Shown piece by piece: positions 23,869 to 36,294 of a stretch of DNA of 64,000 bases. The notes beneath the pieces are model-generated. The model made no database searches. It saw nothing but the letters and a program-made list of their open reading frames with translations, and had not been told where the DNA came from. Positions within the stretch are counted from its first letter, which is position 1. Every line of letters begins with the position of its first letter. This DNA comes from Tragulus kanchil (lineage: Eukaryota; Chordata; Mammalia; Artiodactyla; Tragulidae). Location of the stretch: positions 40,138,501 to 40,202,500 of the forward strand of contig JAIOJX010000002.1 of NCBI GenBank assembly GCA_022376925.1, given 5' to 3'. The translations under genes and the position numbers were made by a program.

Positions 23869-24752
23869 TTTTAAATAATAACTGACTTAAAATTTAACAT
23901 GCACCATTCAATAGACACAGTTTATTCAATGGTTACTATTCACATGCAAATTAATGCCCTGGAAGATCAAGAGGTAGATGTATTTCTAAGCCCAGGGCAA
24001 AAACATAAGAAAAACTCACAATGAAGTTAAGACAATAAATTCAGAATATCTTACATATGCATAATAAGATATCCAGACTTGTAAAGGGGTTGACAAAGAA
24101 GGGAAATAATTAAGTCAATGAAATACAATTTTCCTGACTTAAAGACAGATATATGATTTTAGATTCAAAGAGTCCAGGCACTGGGGTAGACAGATTAGAA
24201 GTGAAATATACCATGGCATAATTGATAATCTTAGAAAGAATATGCTATCGATTAAGGAAACAAATTAGACTGCTATCTGTGTTCTCATCTGAAATGCTGA
24301 AATGACAGCGTGGAATATTGAGAATAAAGGACTGAAATTAATAAAATGACTTGTACAAACAAGATGTCTTTCCTGTTGGAGTAAAGATTCCTGCAGGTGT
24401 GCAGGAATTCAGAGTGCACCTCACCCACATAACATGTGAGACAACTATTACTGAGTTCTGTGTGACTACGATTTTGCTAAGATTTCACATATGTCATTTT
24501 ATTTCATTTTTAAAAGTGAGATCAATGGATTTTTTTCTGCTTTTGTATGGTCATTTTATTGGCCTGAATACCAAAACGGGAAAAAATATTGGCATACCTA
24601 AGGACACCTGGAAACGAGGCAGAAAATCAAACAAGAGCGGATGTCCACAAATGAAACAGAGCTTCCTGAAGGGATGTGACTTGAATGATAAATTTAAAAC
24701 TTAACCACATAATGAAAGTACCTGAGATGTAAGCACTTTTTAAAAATTATGT

Positions 24753-24971
24753 GTGTGTTCAGTCAATAAGTCGTGTCTAACTCTTTGCAACTCCTTGGAC
24801 TGTAGCCCACCAAGCTCCTCTGTCCAATGTGATTCTCCAGGCAAGAATACTGGGGTAAGTTACCATTTCCTTCTCCAGGCGATCTTTCTCTGCCAGGGAT
24901 CGAACTCCGTCTCCTGCGTTGCCTACTTTGGCAGGCAGATCTTTTACCACTTGAGCCACCTGGGAAGCCTC
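24753..24971 (-). mobile_element. Bov-tA SINE, duplicate copy
   Basis: Same insertion as 23650-23868 at offset 1103. Confidence 0.94.
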
Positions 24972-25974
24972 TTTTAAATAATAACTGACTTAAAATTTAA
25001 CATGCACCATTCAATAGACACAGTTTATTCAATGGTTACTATTCACATGCAAATTAATGCCCTGGAAGATCAAGAGGTAGATGTATTTCTAAGCCCAGGG
25101 CAAAAACATAAGAAAAACTCACAATGAAGTTAAGACAATAAATTCAGAATATCTTACATATGCATAATAAGATATCCAGACTTGTAAAGGGGTTGACAAA
25201 GAAGGGAAATAATTAAGTCAATGAAATACAATTTTCCTGACTTAAAGACAGATATATGATTTTAGATTCAAAGAGTCCAGGCACTGGGGTAGACAGATTA
25301 GAAGTGAAATATACCATGGCATAATTGATAATCTTAGAAAGAATATGCTATCGATTAAGGAAACAAATTAGACTGCTATCTGTGTTCTCATCTGAAATGC
25401 TGAAATGACAGCGTGGAATATTGAGAATAAAGGACTGAAATTAATAAAATGACTTGTACAAACAAGATGTCTTTCCTGTTGGAGTAAAGATTCCTGCAGG
25501 TGTGCAGGAATTCAGAGTGCACCTCACCCACATAACATGTGAGACAACTATTACTGAGTTCTGTGTGACTACGATTTTGCTAAGATTTCACATATGTCAT
25601 TTTATTTCATTTTTAAAAGTGAGATCAATGGATTTTTTTCTGCTTTTGTATGAAGATCAATGGCTCAAAGAGGTTAACAAATTTCGGCAAAGCACAAAAC
25701 TGGCATCCCATCTTTGGATGAAAATTAGGTGATTCTGATCCTACTTACTTTTCAAAAGCACGATTCCCCCCTCCCCCCCAACCCAGATAGCTGTAGTGAG
25801 AACTGAAAGTATTAGTTTTATATTTATTGTCCTATTTTTTGGCTGAGATTTTAAAGAGAAATTGTGAGAGAGACTCCTGATAACCTGATAGCCCCCGTCA
25901 GATTGCAGTTTGCCAAAAATCTATTTTTGATTTCTAACTTTAAAGTAAGATTTGTATATGTATGTGCATCTTTA

Positions 25975-26192
25975 GGGGCTTCCTCGGTGGTGGCTCAGTG
26001 ATAAAGAATCCACCTACAGTGCAGGACATACCAGTTCGATCCCTGGGTCAGGAAGATCCCCTGGAGGAGGGCATGGCAACCCACTCCAGTCTTCTTGCTT
26101 GGAGAATCCCATGCACAGAGGAGTCTGGTGGGCCACAGTTCATGGGGTTACAAAGAGTCAGATACGACTGGGCCACTAACACTTTCACTTTC
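25975..26192 (+). mobile_element. Bov-tA SINE
   Basis: Forward element from 'ggggcttcctcggtggtggc' to 'actttcactttcctt', with box-B-like 'ggttcgatccc' degraded to 'agttcgatccc'. The 84-codon frame is a translation of the SINE. The duplicate is at 27101-27318. Confidence 0.95.
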
Positions 26193-27100
26193 CTTACACA
26201 AGAAAGGAAACTATAGCAGTGGTTTTACAGATTTTGAAATGCCAAGACAGATGGCCCAGTAAAGGGGAGGCATCACTGAGGTATAAATTTTGTCTGCAGT
26301 GATCTCACAGACTAATTCATCTCATCTTGTGATGGTGCATCAACTTTTGAAGGGCATATATTAGCCATGGTATCACATTCCTTTAGTGATTTTAGATTAA
26401 GGTCCAGGCACTGGGGTAGACAGATTAGAAGTGAAATATACCATGGCATAATTGATAATCTTAGAAAGAATATGCTATCGATTAAGGAAACAAATTAGAC
26501 TGCTATCTGTGTTCTCATCTGAAATGCTGAAATGACAGCGTGGAATATTGAGAATAAAGGACTGAAATTAATAAAATGACTTGTACAAACAAGATGTCTT
26601 TCCTGTTGAGTAAAGATTCCTGCAGGTGTGCAGGAATTCAGAGTGCACCTCACCCACATAACATGTGAGACAACTATTACTGAGTTCTGTGTGACTACGA
26701 TTTTGCTAAGATTTCACATATGTCATTTTATTTCATTTTTAAAAGTGAGATCAATGGATTTTTTTCTGCTTTTGTATGAAGATCAATGGCTCAAAGAGGT
26801 TAACAAATTTCGGCAAAGCACAAAACTGGCATCCCATCTTTGGATGAAAATTAGGTGATTCTGATCCTACTTACTTTTCAAAAGCACGATTCCCCCCTCC
26901 CCCCCAACCCAGATAGCTGTAGTGAGAACTGAAAGTATTAGTTTTATATTTATTGTCCTATTTTTTGGCTGAGATTTTAAAGAGAAATTGTGAGAGAGAC
27001 TCCTGATAACCTGATAGCCCCCGTCAGATTGCAGTTTGCCAAAAATCTATTTTTGATTTCTAACTTTAAAGTAAGATTTGTATATGTATGTGCATCTTTA

Positions 27101-27318
27101 GGGGCTTCCTCGGTGGTGGCTCAGTGATAAAGAATCCACCTACAGTGCAGGACATACCAGTTCGATCCCTGGGTCAGGAAGATCCCCTGGAGGAGGGCAT
27201 GGCAACCCACTCCAGTCTTCTTGCTTGGAGAATCCCATGCACAGAGGAGTCTGGTGGGCCACAGTTCATGGGGTTACAAAGAGTCAGATACGACTGGGCC
27301 ACTAACACTTTCACTTTC
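27101..27318 (+). mobile_element. Bov-tA SINE, duplicate copy
   Basis: Same insertion as 25975-26192 at offset 1126. Confidence 0.94.
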
Positions 27319-27515
27319 CTTACACAAGAAAGGAAACTATAGCAGTGGTTTTACAGATTTTGAAATGCCAAGACAGATGGCCCAGTAAAGGGGAGGCATC
27401 ACTGAGGTATAAATTTTGTCTGCAGTGATCTCACAGACTAATTCATCTCATCTTGTGATGGTGCATCAACTTTTGAAGGGCATATATTAGCCATGGTATC
27501 ACATTCCTTTAGTGA

Positions 27516-29040
27516 AACGCAAGAATGGAAAACATTATATAGTATTAAATAGCTCCCAGAAGCCTGAAAGAGTTAATCGACTTCCAGCACTTACAGACTT
27601 CTTGTCAGATGGACATCAGACTCTGATGGGGACTAAGGGCCTGTGTGACTTCCTGAGCACACTTAAAACTGAACAATAGAGCTCTGATCTTTATATTTTC
27701 TGTAACAAAAGTCCCAGTTCTCATTTCATACAATTCCTGCCTCACTGACTGCTGAGGACTGTCCCATTTACAATGAGGTCTGCATCATGAAGGCTTAGCT
27801 AATGTGATAAACTTTAGGATGGCTGGGAATGAAAAATCTGTATTATTTTTCTCTGTCAAATATAGAAAAAACAAGACCCATCATAAGAATTCTAAGGGAG
27901 TGTCACCGTTTTGATGAGAGTTGCATAGGAATCTATCAATGCAACATCACCAGATTATTCTGGCAGTGAAAAAAGAAATATATGAAAGTACAGCCTCATA
28001 GTATCAATGGACACTAAAGAAAAAGAAATCTGTAAGGAAAAAATGAGAATCACACATCACAGCTTTAAAGTCAAATGAATGTATTGGTAGCTAATGTTTA
28101 AACTTACAAGGGAAGGAAAATTATTTCTAATGAGATCACTGGAAGACATATGTTAGGTGCTAAATGTTTTTTCACACTAATTGTCAAATTAATGTAATAA
28201 GACTATTCGCAGTCTTGCTAGCTTCTTGTTTGGTTGTGTTAAATGATTTTTTAATTAGCTTTGATTATAGGCTACTGTAAATATGATGCTAAAAGACTGT
28301 TCTAGTCAGTTGTATGCTGGGCAGTTTTATTATACTCTGGTTAAAACGCTGGCAATGTACCTTTGTCGAAAAGAGATATAACTTTTATTTGACTTTACTG
28401 CTTGGACCCTACGGCTTGGCTAATAAAGATGAGCAGTAGACAGTTTTATCAGACGCTAGATATTATTATAATGATTATGACCTGTTGCCTGTTTAACTGA
28501 GACCAAGCCTCAGTCGCTCTTCATCATCTCTGACACCACTGGTTCCCATGGTGTGCCGGGTGACGACCTCTTCAGAGGTGACTCAGTGAAAACTCAGAAC
28601 TAAAATCATTGCAATGCGGGCGTCCATTAGTGTAATGCATTTTTTTGTTTGTCTTTTTTGGAAAGGAGCTGAATGCCCCAGTGGCTCACTGTGGACTCAG
28701 CACTCAGAAGCTTTCTTTCTGCTGCTGCACAGTGAAGACCAATAGCAAACTGAGGCAGAAAATGAGAAAATACATTCCTAACAAAATGAAGAACAATAGA
28801 AGAGCTCACTCCAACACAGTATTCATTGTTGCTTCAACACACACACTCACCCATCCACCCTCACAGCCCGCCACACTCACACACCCCGCCGCACACACAC
28901 ACATGCGTGCACACGTGCCTTCAACACCTGTAACAAGGTTACAGTCTGCAGTCCCCAGGTCTGCGAGCTCCCTCTGTCAGCCTGCGCTGAAGCCATGGCA
29001 GCCCTGCTGTTTGAAGTGCTTGATGATTAAGGAGCTTCTA
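27516..29040. other. Single-copy intergenic sequence
   Basis: No gene recognised. A CA/CCCAC-rich stretch lies at about 28837-28918, and the 157-codon plus-strand frame from 28645 runs through it with a His/Thr/Pro-rich composition. That frame has no domain and its composition comes from the simple repeat. Confidence 0.5.
28837..28918. repeat. CA-rich simple sequence
   Basis: Imperfect 'cacac' repeats broken by 'ccacc' and 'cagccc' blocks. Low complexity, not a clean microsatellite. Confidence 0.85.
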
Positions 29041-29097
29041 GATGAGGGAGTATTGCACGTTGACACTCCTGGACTAAAGCGCCGAGGACACCTTATA

Positions 29098-29175
29098 AGG
29101 TGCTCATGGCACAACTAAAGATCCTGCATGCTGCAGTGATGATTGTGAAATCAATAAGTAAATAAATTTTTAAAA
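29098..29175 (+). mobile_element. CHR-type SINE 3' fragment
   Basis: 'gcacaactaaagatcctgca', 'tgctgcag' and an 'aataagtaaataaa' tail match the 3' part of cetartiodactyl CHR SINEs. The tRNA-like head is not visible. Short and diverged. Confidence 0.5.
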
Positions 29176-29586
29176 AGGTGTTATCACTATAAGGAGGGCC
29201 ATGGGAGACAGGGGAAAACATCTTTAAAGAAAAAGAAAATATATGCTTTTTTTTTTCACGAAACATCATCCTTTTATAAGAAAATTTAATTTTCAGTCTT
29301 ACATATGTTAAAAAGAGAGAATGAGGTGGTTTTGTTCTTAATCATAAAGCAAACAGTTATTTTCTACGTTGAACAGGATCACTGTATTTTATTCAGCGTA
29401 GTAATCCTTGAATTCAAGTAGATTGAATCTTGTACAAGGAGCCTGAAGGGGCAAATATACAGGCTGAAAACTGGTCCAAGTGAAAAGGGGTGAAGCATTA
29501 AATTCAGTTATGGATTGGGGATCAGTGCTAGAGCTTTGACTATGTTAAATACATTACTTCCATAAGTATTGACTATTTTTGATATA

Positions 29587-29767
29587 TCTTCCCTGGCAGC
29601 TGAGCGGTAAAGAATCTGCTTGCAATGCAGAAGACAAGGGTTCAATTCCTGGGTCAGAAAGATCCCCTGGAGGAGGAAATGGAAATCCCATGGACAGAGG
29701 AGCCCAGTGGGCTACAGCCTGTAGGGTCACAAAAGAGACAGACATGACGAAGCGACCGAATAGCAAC
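29587..29767 (+). mobile_element. Bov-tA SINE with internal deletion
   Basis: Head 'tcttccctggcagctgagcg', then 'gatcccctggaggaggaaat'. The usual 'cactccagtattcttgcctg' segment is missing before 'atcccatggacagaggagcc', giving an internally deleted element. The duplicate is at 30668-30847. Confidence 0.92.
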
Positions 29768-30667
29768 AAGTGTGTTGAAGTCAATCATTCAACTTTCCAA
29801 TGTTTAGTAAACACTTACTTACTGTACAATGTACACCATACTATAGAGTCATTGTAGGACACAGATATTCCACCTTCCAACCTCAGAGATTTTTGTGCTT
29901 TAAGATAAAATATATAAATAAATTGAAATTTCAGGATTTTAGTTATCCATCTGTCAAATGTTGGGTAATAATATTTACGTGACTCATGCCACATGAGAGA
30001 AATCACCTTAAGAAAATAGACAGGAGTGAGGAATGATTTGCCTTAACGAACTTAAGGAAAACTTAATAGGAACAGCAATATTTCAGCTAAGACTTTTATG
30101 GCTGATAGAAATCCTGTCATGAGCCTAAAACATTTAGCACATTGCAGAATCCAAGACAGACACAGTAAACTCTGAGGATAATAAACTGATAATGTGACAG
30201 AATATTACATTGATAACATAGCATCATTGATGAATTTGCAAAATAGTTTTGAGGACGGTGTTCGGGACAGACCTGAAGGGTGGATGGGATTGTTGTGTGA
30301 ATGGGAGAAGAAGCCATGAAGGCAATAGATGCAGCCTGGGAATTAAGGAGAAGACCGCTCGGGGAGAGAGCAAAAGGGTGAGAGAATTCAGTAAGGACAG
30401 AATGAGGTGGTTTTGTTCTTAATCATAAAGCAAACAGTTATTTTCTACGTTGAACAGGATCACTGTATTTTATTCAGCGTAGTAATCCTTGAATTCAAGT
30501 AGATTGAATCTTGTACAAGGAGCCTGAAGGGGCAAATATACAGGCTGAAAACTGGTCCAAGTGAAAAGGGGTGAAGCATTAAATTCAGTTATGGATTGGG
30601 GATCAGTGCTAGAGCTTTGACTATGTTAAATACATTACTTCCATAAGTATTGACTATTTTTGATATA

Positions 30668-30847
30668 TCTTCCCTGGCAGCTGAGCGGTAAAGAATCTGC
30701 TTGCAATGCAGAAGACAAGGGTTCAATTCCTGGGTCAGAAAGATCCCCTGGAGGAGGAAATGGAAATCCCATGGACAGAGGAGCCCAGTGGGCTACAGCC
30801 TGTAGGGTCACAAAGAGACAGACATGACGAAGCGACCGAATAGCAAC
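30668..30847 (+). mobile_element. Bov-tA SINE, duplicate copy
   Basis: Same insertion and same internal deletion as 29587-29767. Confidence 0.92.
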
Positions 30848-31793
30848 AAGTGTGTTGAAGTCAATCATTCAACTTTCCAATGTTTAGTAAACACTTACTT
30901 ACTGTACAATGTACACCATACTATAGAGTCATTGTAGGACACAGATATTCCACCTTCCAACCTCAGAGATTTTTGTGCTTTAAGATAAAATATATAAATA
31001 AATTGAAATTTCAGGATTTTAGTTATCCATCTGTCAAATGTTGGGTAATAATATTTACGTGACTCATGCCACATGAGAGAAATCACCTTAAGAAAATAGA
31101 CAGGAGTGAGGAATGATTTGCCTTAACGAACTTAAGGAAAACTTAATAGGAACAGCAATATTTCAGCTAAGACTTTTATGGCTGATAGAAATCCTGTCAT
31201 GAGCCTAAAACATTTAGCACATTGCAGAATCCAAGACAGACACAGTAAACTCTGAGGATAATAAACTGATAATGTGACAGAATATTACATTGATAACATA
31301 GCATCATTGATGAATTTGCAAAATAGTTTTGAGGACGGTGTTCGGGACAGACCTGAAGGTTGGATGGGATTGTTGTGTGAATGGGAGAAGAAGCCATGAA
31401 GGCAATAGATGCAGCCTGGGAATTAAGGAGAAGACCGCTCGGAGAGGAGCAGGGGGTGAGAGAATTCAAGCTCAAGGACTGAGTTTCTCTCAAGGCAGAA
31501 AGAGGGGATTACAAGCCAACAGGAGAAGTTGGTGATGAAGGCAGAGGGGGTTAGGCAGGTGACTACATGACCACAGACCCTGGTCCACAGCAGACCCTTG
31601 GCCATGTCTTGGCCTTGATCAATGAACTGGACTTAAGGAATTGGGGCACAAGAGGAGAGTTGGCCTCGGACTGGCAGCAGGTGCAGAATCTATAATTTTG
31701 TCGAGTGAATGTTGTCTTTTATAGCTGCTTCTCATTTGGCTTCTTTAAAATACAAGCAGAATTGATTTTGTGTTCACATGCTGTCCGAAGATA

Positions 31794-31917
31794 GTGTCAC
31801 TGATTCAGTAGACATGAATCTGAGCAAGCTCTGGGAGACAGTGAAGGACACAAGAGCTTGGACAGCTTCGTCCACAGGGCCACAAAGAGTCGGACACGAC
31901 TGTGCAGTTGAACAACA
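31794..31917 (+). mobile_element. BovB LINE, short 3' fragment
   Basis: Matches the last about 120 bp of BovB: 'gacatgaatctgagcaagct', 'gggccacaaagagtcggaca' and 'cgactgtgcagttgaacaac'. Translates as VDMNLSKLWETVKD, a degraded BovB C-terminus. The duplicate is at 32887-33010. Confidence 0.85.
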
Positions 31918-32886
31918 GCTGTCCCAAGAAAGCAGCCACCTGCATGTATCACCAAGGCATGCAATGAGATTTCCAAAATTTAAAATACTGGTAAAAACTG
32001 GTAGCAAACAAGGAAGTTCATTTCTTGCAGAATGTGCTTTATATTAGCAGCTTCTTAAAAAATGTGGACGATAATGGAAGTGAGACTCAGTGAGCAGGAG
32101 AACCATCCTATGAAAATATCCACCAAGCAGTGTGTTTCTGCATAGAAATCCAACTCTCTGTATGATTCAGGACTAATATTCCTGATGACCACGAAGTGCT
32201 TGTAATACAGTCAATTTCCCTTTTAAAAGGAAAACTTAATAGGAACAGCAATATTTCAGCTAAGACTTTTATGGCTGATAGAAATCCTGTCATGAGCCTA
32301 AAACATTTAGCACATTGCAGAATCCAAGACAGACACAGTAAACTCTGAGGATAATAAACTGATAATGTGACAGAATATTACATTGATAACATAGCATCAT
32401 TGATGAATTTGCAAAATAGTTTTGAGGACGGTGTTCGGGACAGACCTGAAGGTTGGATGGGATTGTTGTGTGAATGGGAGAAGAAGCCATGAAGGCAATA
32501 GATGCAGCCTGGGAATTAAGGAGAAGACCGCTCGGAGAGGAGCAGGGGGTGAGAGAATTCAAGCTCAAGGACTGAGTTTCTCTCAAGGCAGAAAGAGGGG
32601 ATTACAAGCCAACAGGAGAAGTTGGTGATGAAGGCAGAGGGGGTTAGGCAGGTGACTACATGACCACAGACCCTGGTCCACAGCAGACCCTTGGCCATGT
32701 CTTGGCCTTGATCAATGAACTGGACTTAAGGAATTGGGGCACAAGAGGAGAGTTGGCCTCGGACTGGCAGCAGGTGCAGAATCTATAATTTTGTCGAGTG
32801 AATGTTGTCTTTTATAGCTGCTTCTCATTTGGCTTCTTTAAAATACAAGCAGAATTGATTTTGTGTTCACATGCTGTCCGAAGATA

Positions 32887-33010
32887 GTGTCACTGATTCA
32901 GTAGACATGAATCTGAGCAAGCTCTGGGAGACAGTGAAGGACACAAGAGCTTGGACAGCTTCGTCCACAGGGCCACAAAGAGTCGGACACGACTGTGCAG
33001 TTGAACAACA
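32887..33010 (+). mobile_element. BovB LINE 3' fragment, duplicate copy
   Basis: Same fragment as 31794-31917 at offset 1093. Confidence 0.85.
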
Positions 33011-33408
33011 GCTGTCCCAAGAAAGCAGCCACCTGCATGTATCACCAAGGCATGCAATGAGATTTCCAAAATTTAAAATACTGGTAAAAACTGGTAGCAA
33101 ACAAGGAAGTTCATTTCTTGCAGAATGTGCTTTATATTAGCAGCTTCTTAAAAAATGTGGACGATAATGGAAGTGAGACTCAGTGAGCAGGAGAACCATC
33201 CTATGAAAATATCCACCAAGCAGTGTGTTTCTGCATAGAAATCCAACTCTCTGTATGATTCAGGACTAATATTCCTGATGACCACGAAGTGCTTGTAATA
33301 CAGTCAAGATTTCATATAAAAGAAAAACTGCCTGTGATAAGGTTGATGAGCGTGTAACATTTTAACTTAAAAACACTTCTATGTTAAATATTAGGTTTAA
33401 CCACATGT

Positions 33409-33620
33409 GGGCTTCCCCAGTAGTGCTAGTGGTAAAGAACGTGCCTGCCAGTACAGGAGATACAAGAGACAAGGGTTCAATCCCTTGGTTAGGAAGATTC
33501 CCTTGAGGAAGGCACAGCAACCCACTCCAGTATTCTTGCTTGGAGAATCCTATGGACAGAGCCCTGGTGGGCTACAGTCCATAATGTTACAAAGAGTCCA
33601 GACACAACTGAAGCAACTTG
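33409..33620 (+). mobile_element. Bov-tA SINE with CA-rich tail
   Basis: Single-copy forward element from 'gggcttccccagtagtgcta' to 'cagacacaactgaagcaact', followed by a short CA-rich tail to about 33652. Confidence 0.93.
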
Positions 33621-33652
33621 ACACACACACAGACATACACACACGCATGAAT

Positions 33653-34052
33653 TTCTGCCAGCTGGTATTTCAGTTGCCACATGACTTGTCTACTGGAGAA
33701 GCGATCTATGGTGTTTTATATATATTTGCATAAATGTTGTACATATTGAGAGTCTGTCAGAATTCTTCTTAAAACTGGCTGTTCTGGTATTCTCTAGTAA
33801 ATTACTGTTCTCTTTTCTAGTTTGGTTTCTATGAACATCCCCCAGGCTCTTTCTTCAAAGCAGTGAGTAAGATAAATGGCATCACTTTCTGCCATAATCA
33901 AAACTGAAAGTGGCAAGAGCGGAAGCCAGCCTCCCTTGTTCCCCGCTGTTCCAAGCTCTACCCCACTGGTGCCCTGATAAATAATCACCTCTGTAATTGT
34001 CAACTGCAGCATCTCTCACCCGAGATACATCACATTAGCCACGTACCATACT
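33653..34052. other. Single-copy intergenic sequence
   Basis: No element or gene recognised. Confidence 0.5.
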
Positions 34053-34319
34053 GCATCCTGCAGAGCTGGGAAATTTCTCTGGTCACCTCAGCCTCTCATG
34101 TAGTGGTGGAGCCTTTTTCCTTTCTCCTCTCCTGCAAGATTTCAAAGGAGCAGATGCTTTGTTATTTTCCCAGGGGCTTGTTAGCTAGGTCGACTTTTAA
34201 ATATGTTTAGGGCACAGGGGTGTTTTTGCATTCACAGACCATCCCTGTGGTGCTGAAGGTGCCTTCAAAGATTTAGATGACCCTCTTGATCCTGACCGTG
34301 GCAATGCCCTTCTATGGTG

Positions 34320-34445
34320 GGCACACATACACACAGACACACACACATGTAGACACACACACACAGACACAAACAGACACACACATAGAGAGAGACACAC
34401 ACACATATAGACACACACATAGGTACACACAGACACAAACACACA
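34320..34445. repeat. CA/CAGA-rich microsatellite
   Basis: Interrupted (CA)n with 'cacagacac' and 'agagagaga' segments. Frames through it read as Thr/His or Cys/Val repeats and are not genes. The second copy at 35433-35555 is 3 bp shorter. Confidence 0.95.
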
Positions 34446-34985
34446 ACAGGGACAGAGCTGCGGTCAGGCAGTGGGGTTAGGAAAAAATAAACCTTGTTTT
34501 ATGTTGCTTCTTATATTGTTCCTTCTTGTACATTTATTCCAAAAAGTTGTTTGGGTTTATCTTGCAGGCATGCCATTTTATTGTAATCAAGGTCTTCGAT
34601 TTTTGATGAGGAGCTATTTATCCATCATTTCTTTGATTTCGACTTTTCATCAGAAGAAACAAAGACATTCCAGTAAAAGATTGATAAGGTTTAGTACAGG
34701 CAAAATTACCTCTGTTTTGAATTATTTGGGGAGACAATTAATAAATCAAAATAAAAAACAATATTGTTGGATCACCAAATGGGTCGGGGACATCTCCTGT
34801 GGTTATAATGTTGTGAAAGGAATGGCTTCAATTCCTGGACATTCAAGCTTCTGGGTTCTGCCCATCCCTGCCTGTCCCTGGGCCCTAGCAGAGCTTGCAG
34901 TTGACCCCGAGTGCGGGGGCAGGAGGTTCTTCCCAGGTCTTGTTACATGACCTCATTGTCTCAGAGAAATGTGGCCTCACCTCTT

Positions 34986-35160
34986 TGTTGTTGTGGTTTA
35001 GTCGTTAAGCCTGATCTGACTCTTTGCCACCCAGTGAACTGTAGCCGGCCAGGAGGGGATTTCCCAGGAAAGAATGCCGGAGTGAGTCGCCATTACTTTC
35101 TCTAGGAGTTGGGATGCAGGAATCAATGGCTGACTGGCAGGAGGAATACCCTTCTACTTG
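34986..35160 (-). mobile_element. Bov-tA SINE, reverse, damaged at a join
   Basis: Begins like the complete elements at 36096 and 37248 but is garbled after 35125 at the block 14 edge. Confidence 0.85.
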
Positions 35161-35432
35161 CTTTGGCATCCTGCAGAGCTGGGAAATTTCTCTGGTCACC
35201 TCAGCCTCTCATGTAGTGGTGGAGCCTTTTTCCTTTCTCCTCTCCTGCAAGATTTCAAAGGAGCAGATGCTTTGTTATTTTCCCAGGGGCTTGTTAGCTA
35301 GGTCGACTTTTAAATATGTTTAGGGCACAGGGGTGTTTTTGCATTCACAGACCATCCCTGTGGTGCTGAAGGTGCCTTCAAAGATTTAGATGACCCTCTT
35401 GATCCTGACCGTGGCAATGCCCTTCTATGGTG

Positions 35433-35555
35433 GGCACACATACACACAGACACACACACATGTAGACACACACACACAGACACAAACAGACACACACACA
35501 GAGAGCACACACACATATAGACACACACATAGGTACACACAGACACAAACACACA
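35433..35555. repeat. CA/CAGA-rich microsatellite, duplicate copy
   Basis: Copy of 34320-34445 with a 3-bp net loss in the 'atagagagagaca' segment. It could be a sequencing indel or an allelic length difference. Confidence 0.95.
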
Positions 35556-36095
35556 ACAGGGACAGAGCTGCGGTCAGGCAGTGGGGTTAGGAAAAAATAA
35601 ACCTTGTTTTATGTTGCTTCTTATATTGTTCCTTCTTGTACATTTATTCCAAAAAGTTGTTTGGGTTTATCTTGCAGGCATGCCATTTTATTGTAATCAA
35701 GGTCTTCGATTTTTGATGAGGAGCTATTTATCCATCATTTCTTTGATTTCGACTTTTCATCAGAAGAAACAAAGACATTCCAGTAAAAGATTGATAAGGT
35801 TTAGTACAGGCAAAATTACCTCTGTTTTGAATTATTTGGGGAGACAATTAATAAATCAAAATAAAAAACAATATTGTTGGATCACCAAATGGGTCGGGGA
35901 CATCTCCTGTGGTTATAATGTTGTGAAAGGAATGGCTTCAATTCCTGGACATTCAAGCTTCTGGGTTCTGCCCATCCCTGCCTGTCCCTGGGCCCTAGCA
36001 GAGCTTGCAGTTGACCCCGAGTGCGGGGGCAGGAGGTTCTTCCCAGGTCTTGTTACATGACCTCATTGTCTCAGAGAAATGTGGCCTCACCTCTT

Positions 36096-36294
36096 TGTTG
36101 TTGTGGTTTAGTCGTTAAGCCTGATCTGACTCTTTGCCACCCAGTGAACTGTAGCCGGCCAGGAGGGGATTTCCCAGGAAAGAATGCCGGAGTGAGTCGC
36201 CATTACTTTCTCTAGGAGTTGGGATGCAGGAATCCAATCTGCGTCTCCTGCACTGGCAGGAGGATTCTTCACCACCGAGCCCCTGCGAAGCCCC
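36096..36294 (-). mobile_element. Bov-tA SINE, reverse orientation
   Basis: Full reversed element starting 'ttgttgttgtggtttagtcg' and ending 'gcgaagcccc'. It is the same insertion as 34986 and 37248. Confidence 0.92.

Larger units (their letters stand above)
23484..25652. repeat. Duplicated block 10: 23484-24549 and 24587-25652 (offset 1103)
   Basis: About 1066 bp repeated once. The join 24550-24586 matches neither side. Content: reversed Bov-tA and AT-rich unique sequence. The head of this block (23484-23725) also exists at 22400, so that part occurs three times. Confidence 0.95.
25275..27515. repeat. Duplicated block 11: 25275-26389 and 26402-27515 (offset 1126-1127)
   Basis: About 1115 bp repeated once; one G is missing in the second copy near 26607. 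The short join 26388-26402 reads as the true upstream flank (25261-25275) with bases missing, so the downstream copy begins with an error-rich edge. Content: forward Bov-tA and AT-rich unique sequence. Part of block 10 (25275-25652) is again present three times. Confidence 0.95.
29318..31468. repeat. Duplicated block 12: 29318-30389 and 30399-31468 (offset 1080-1081)
   Basis: About 1072 bp repeated once; an A-run loses one base near 29735/30815. The last about 50 bases of the upstream copy (30355-30398) are a scrambled version of 31435-31485 with base losses and substitutions, then the downstream copy starts clean. Content: forward Bov-tA and AT-rich unique sequence. Confidence 0.95.
31133..33307. 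repeat. Duplicated block 13: 31133-32214 and 32226-33307 (offset 1093)
   Basis: About 1082 bp repeated once, no internal indel noticed; 11-bp join at 32215-32225. Content: unique sequence and a short BovB tail. The stretch 31133-31468 is present three times (30053, 31133, 32226). Confidence 0.95.
34053..36236. repeat. Duplicated block 14: 34053-35125 and 35166-36236 (offset 1110-1113)
   Basis: About 1073 bp repeated once. The CA-rich microsatellite inside is 3 bp shorter in the second copy. After 35125 the upstream copy degenerates (35126-35165 is a garbled version of 36237-36290) before the downstream copy starts. Content: CA repeat, unique sequence and a reversed Bov-tA. The 159-codon plus-strand frame at 34471 recurs identically at 35581 and has no recognised domain. 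Confidence 0.95.

Noticed and set aside
28645..29118. 157-codon frame with His/Thr/Pro-rich centre
   Set aside because: The composition is produced by a CA-rich simple repeat and the end lies in a SINE fragment.
34471..34950. 159-codon plus-strand frame, duplicated at 35581
   Set aside because: Identity of the two copies comes from block 14. The end runs toward a SINE, and no domain or start context supports a gene.
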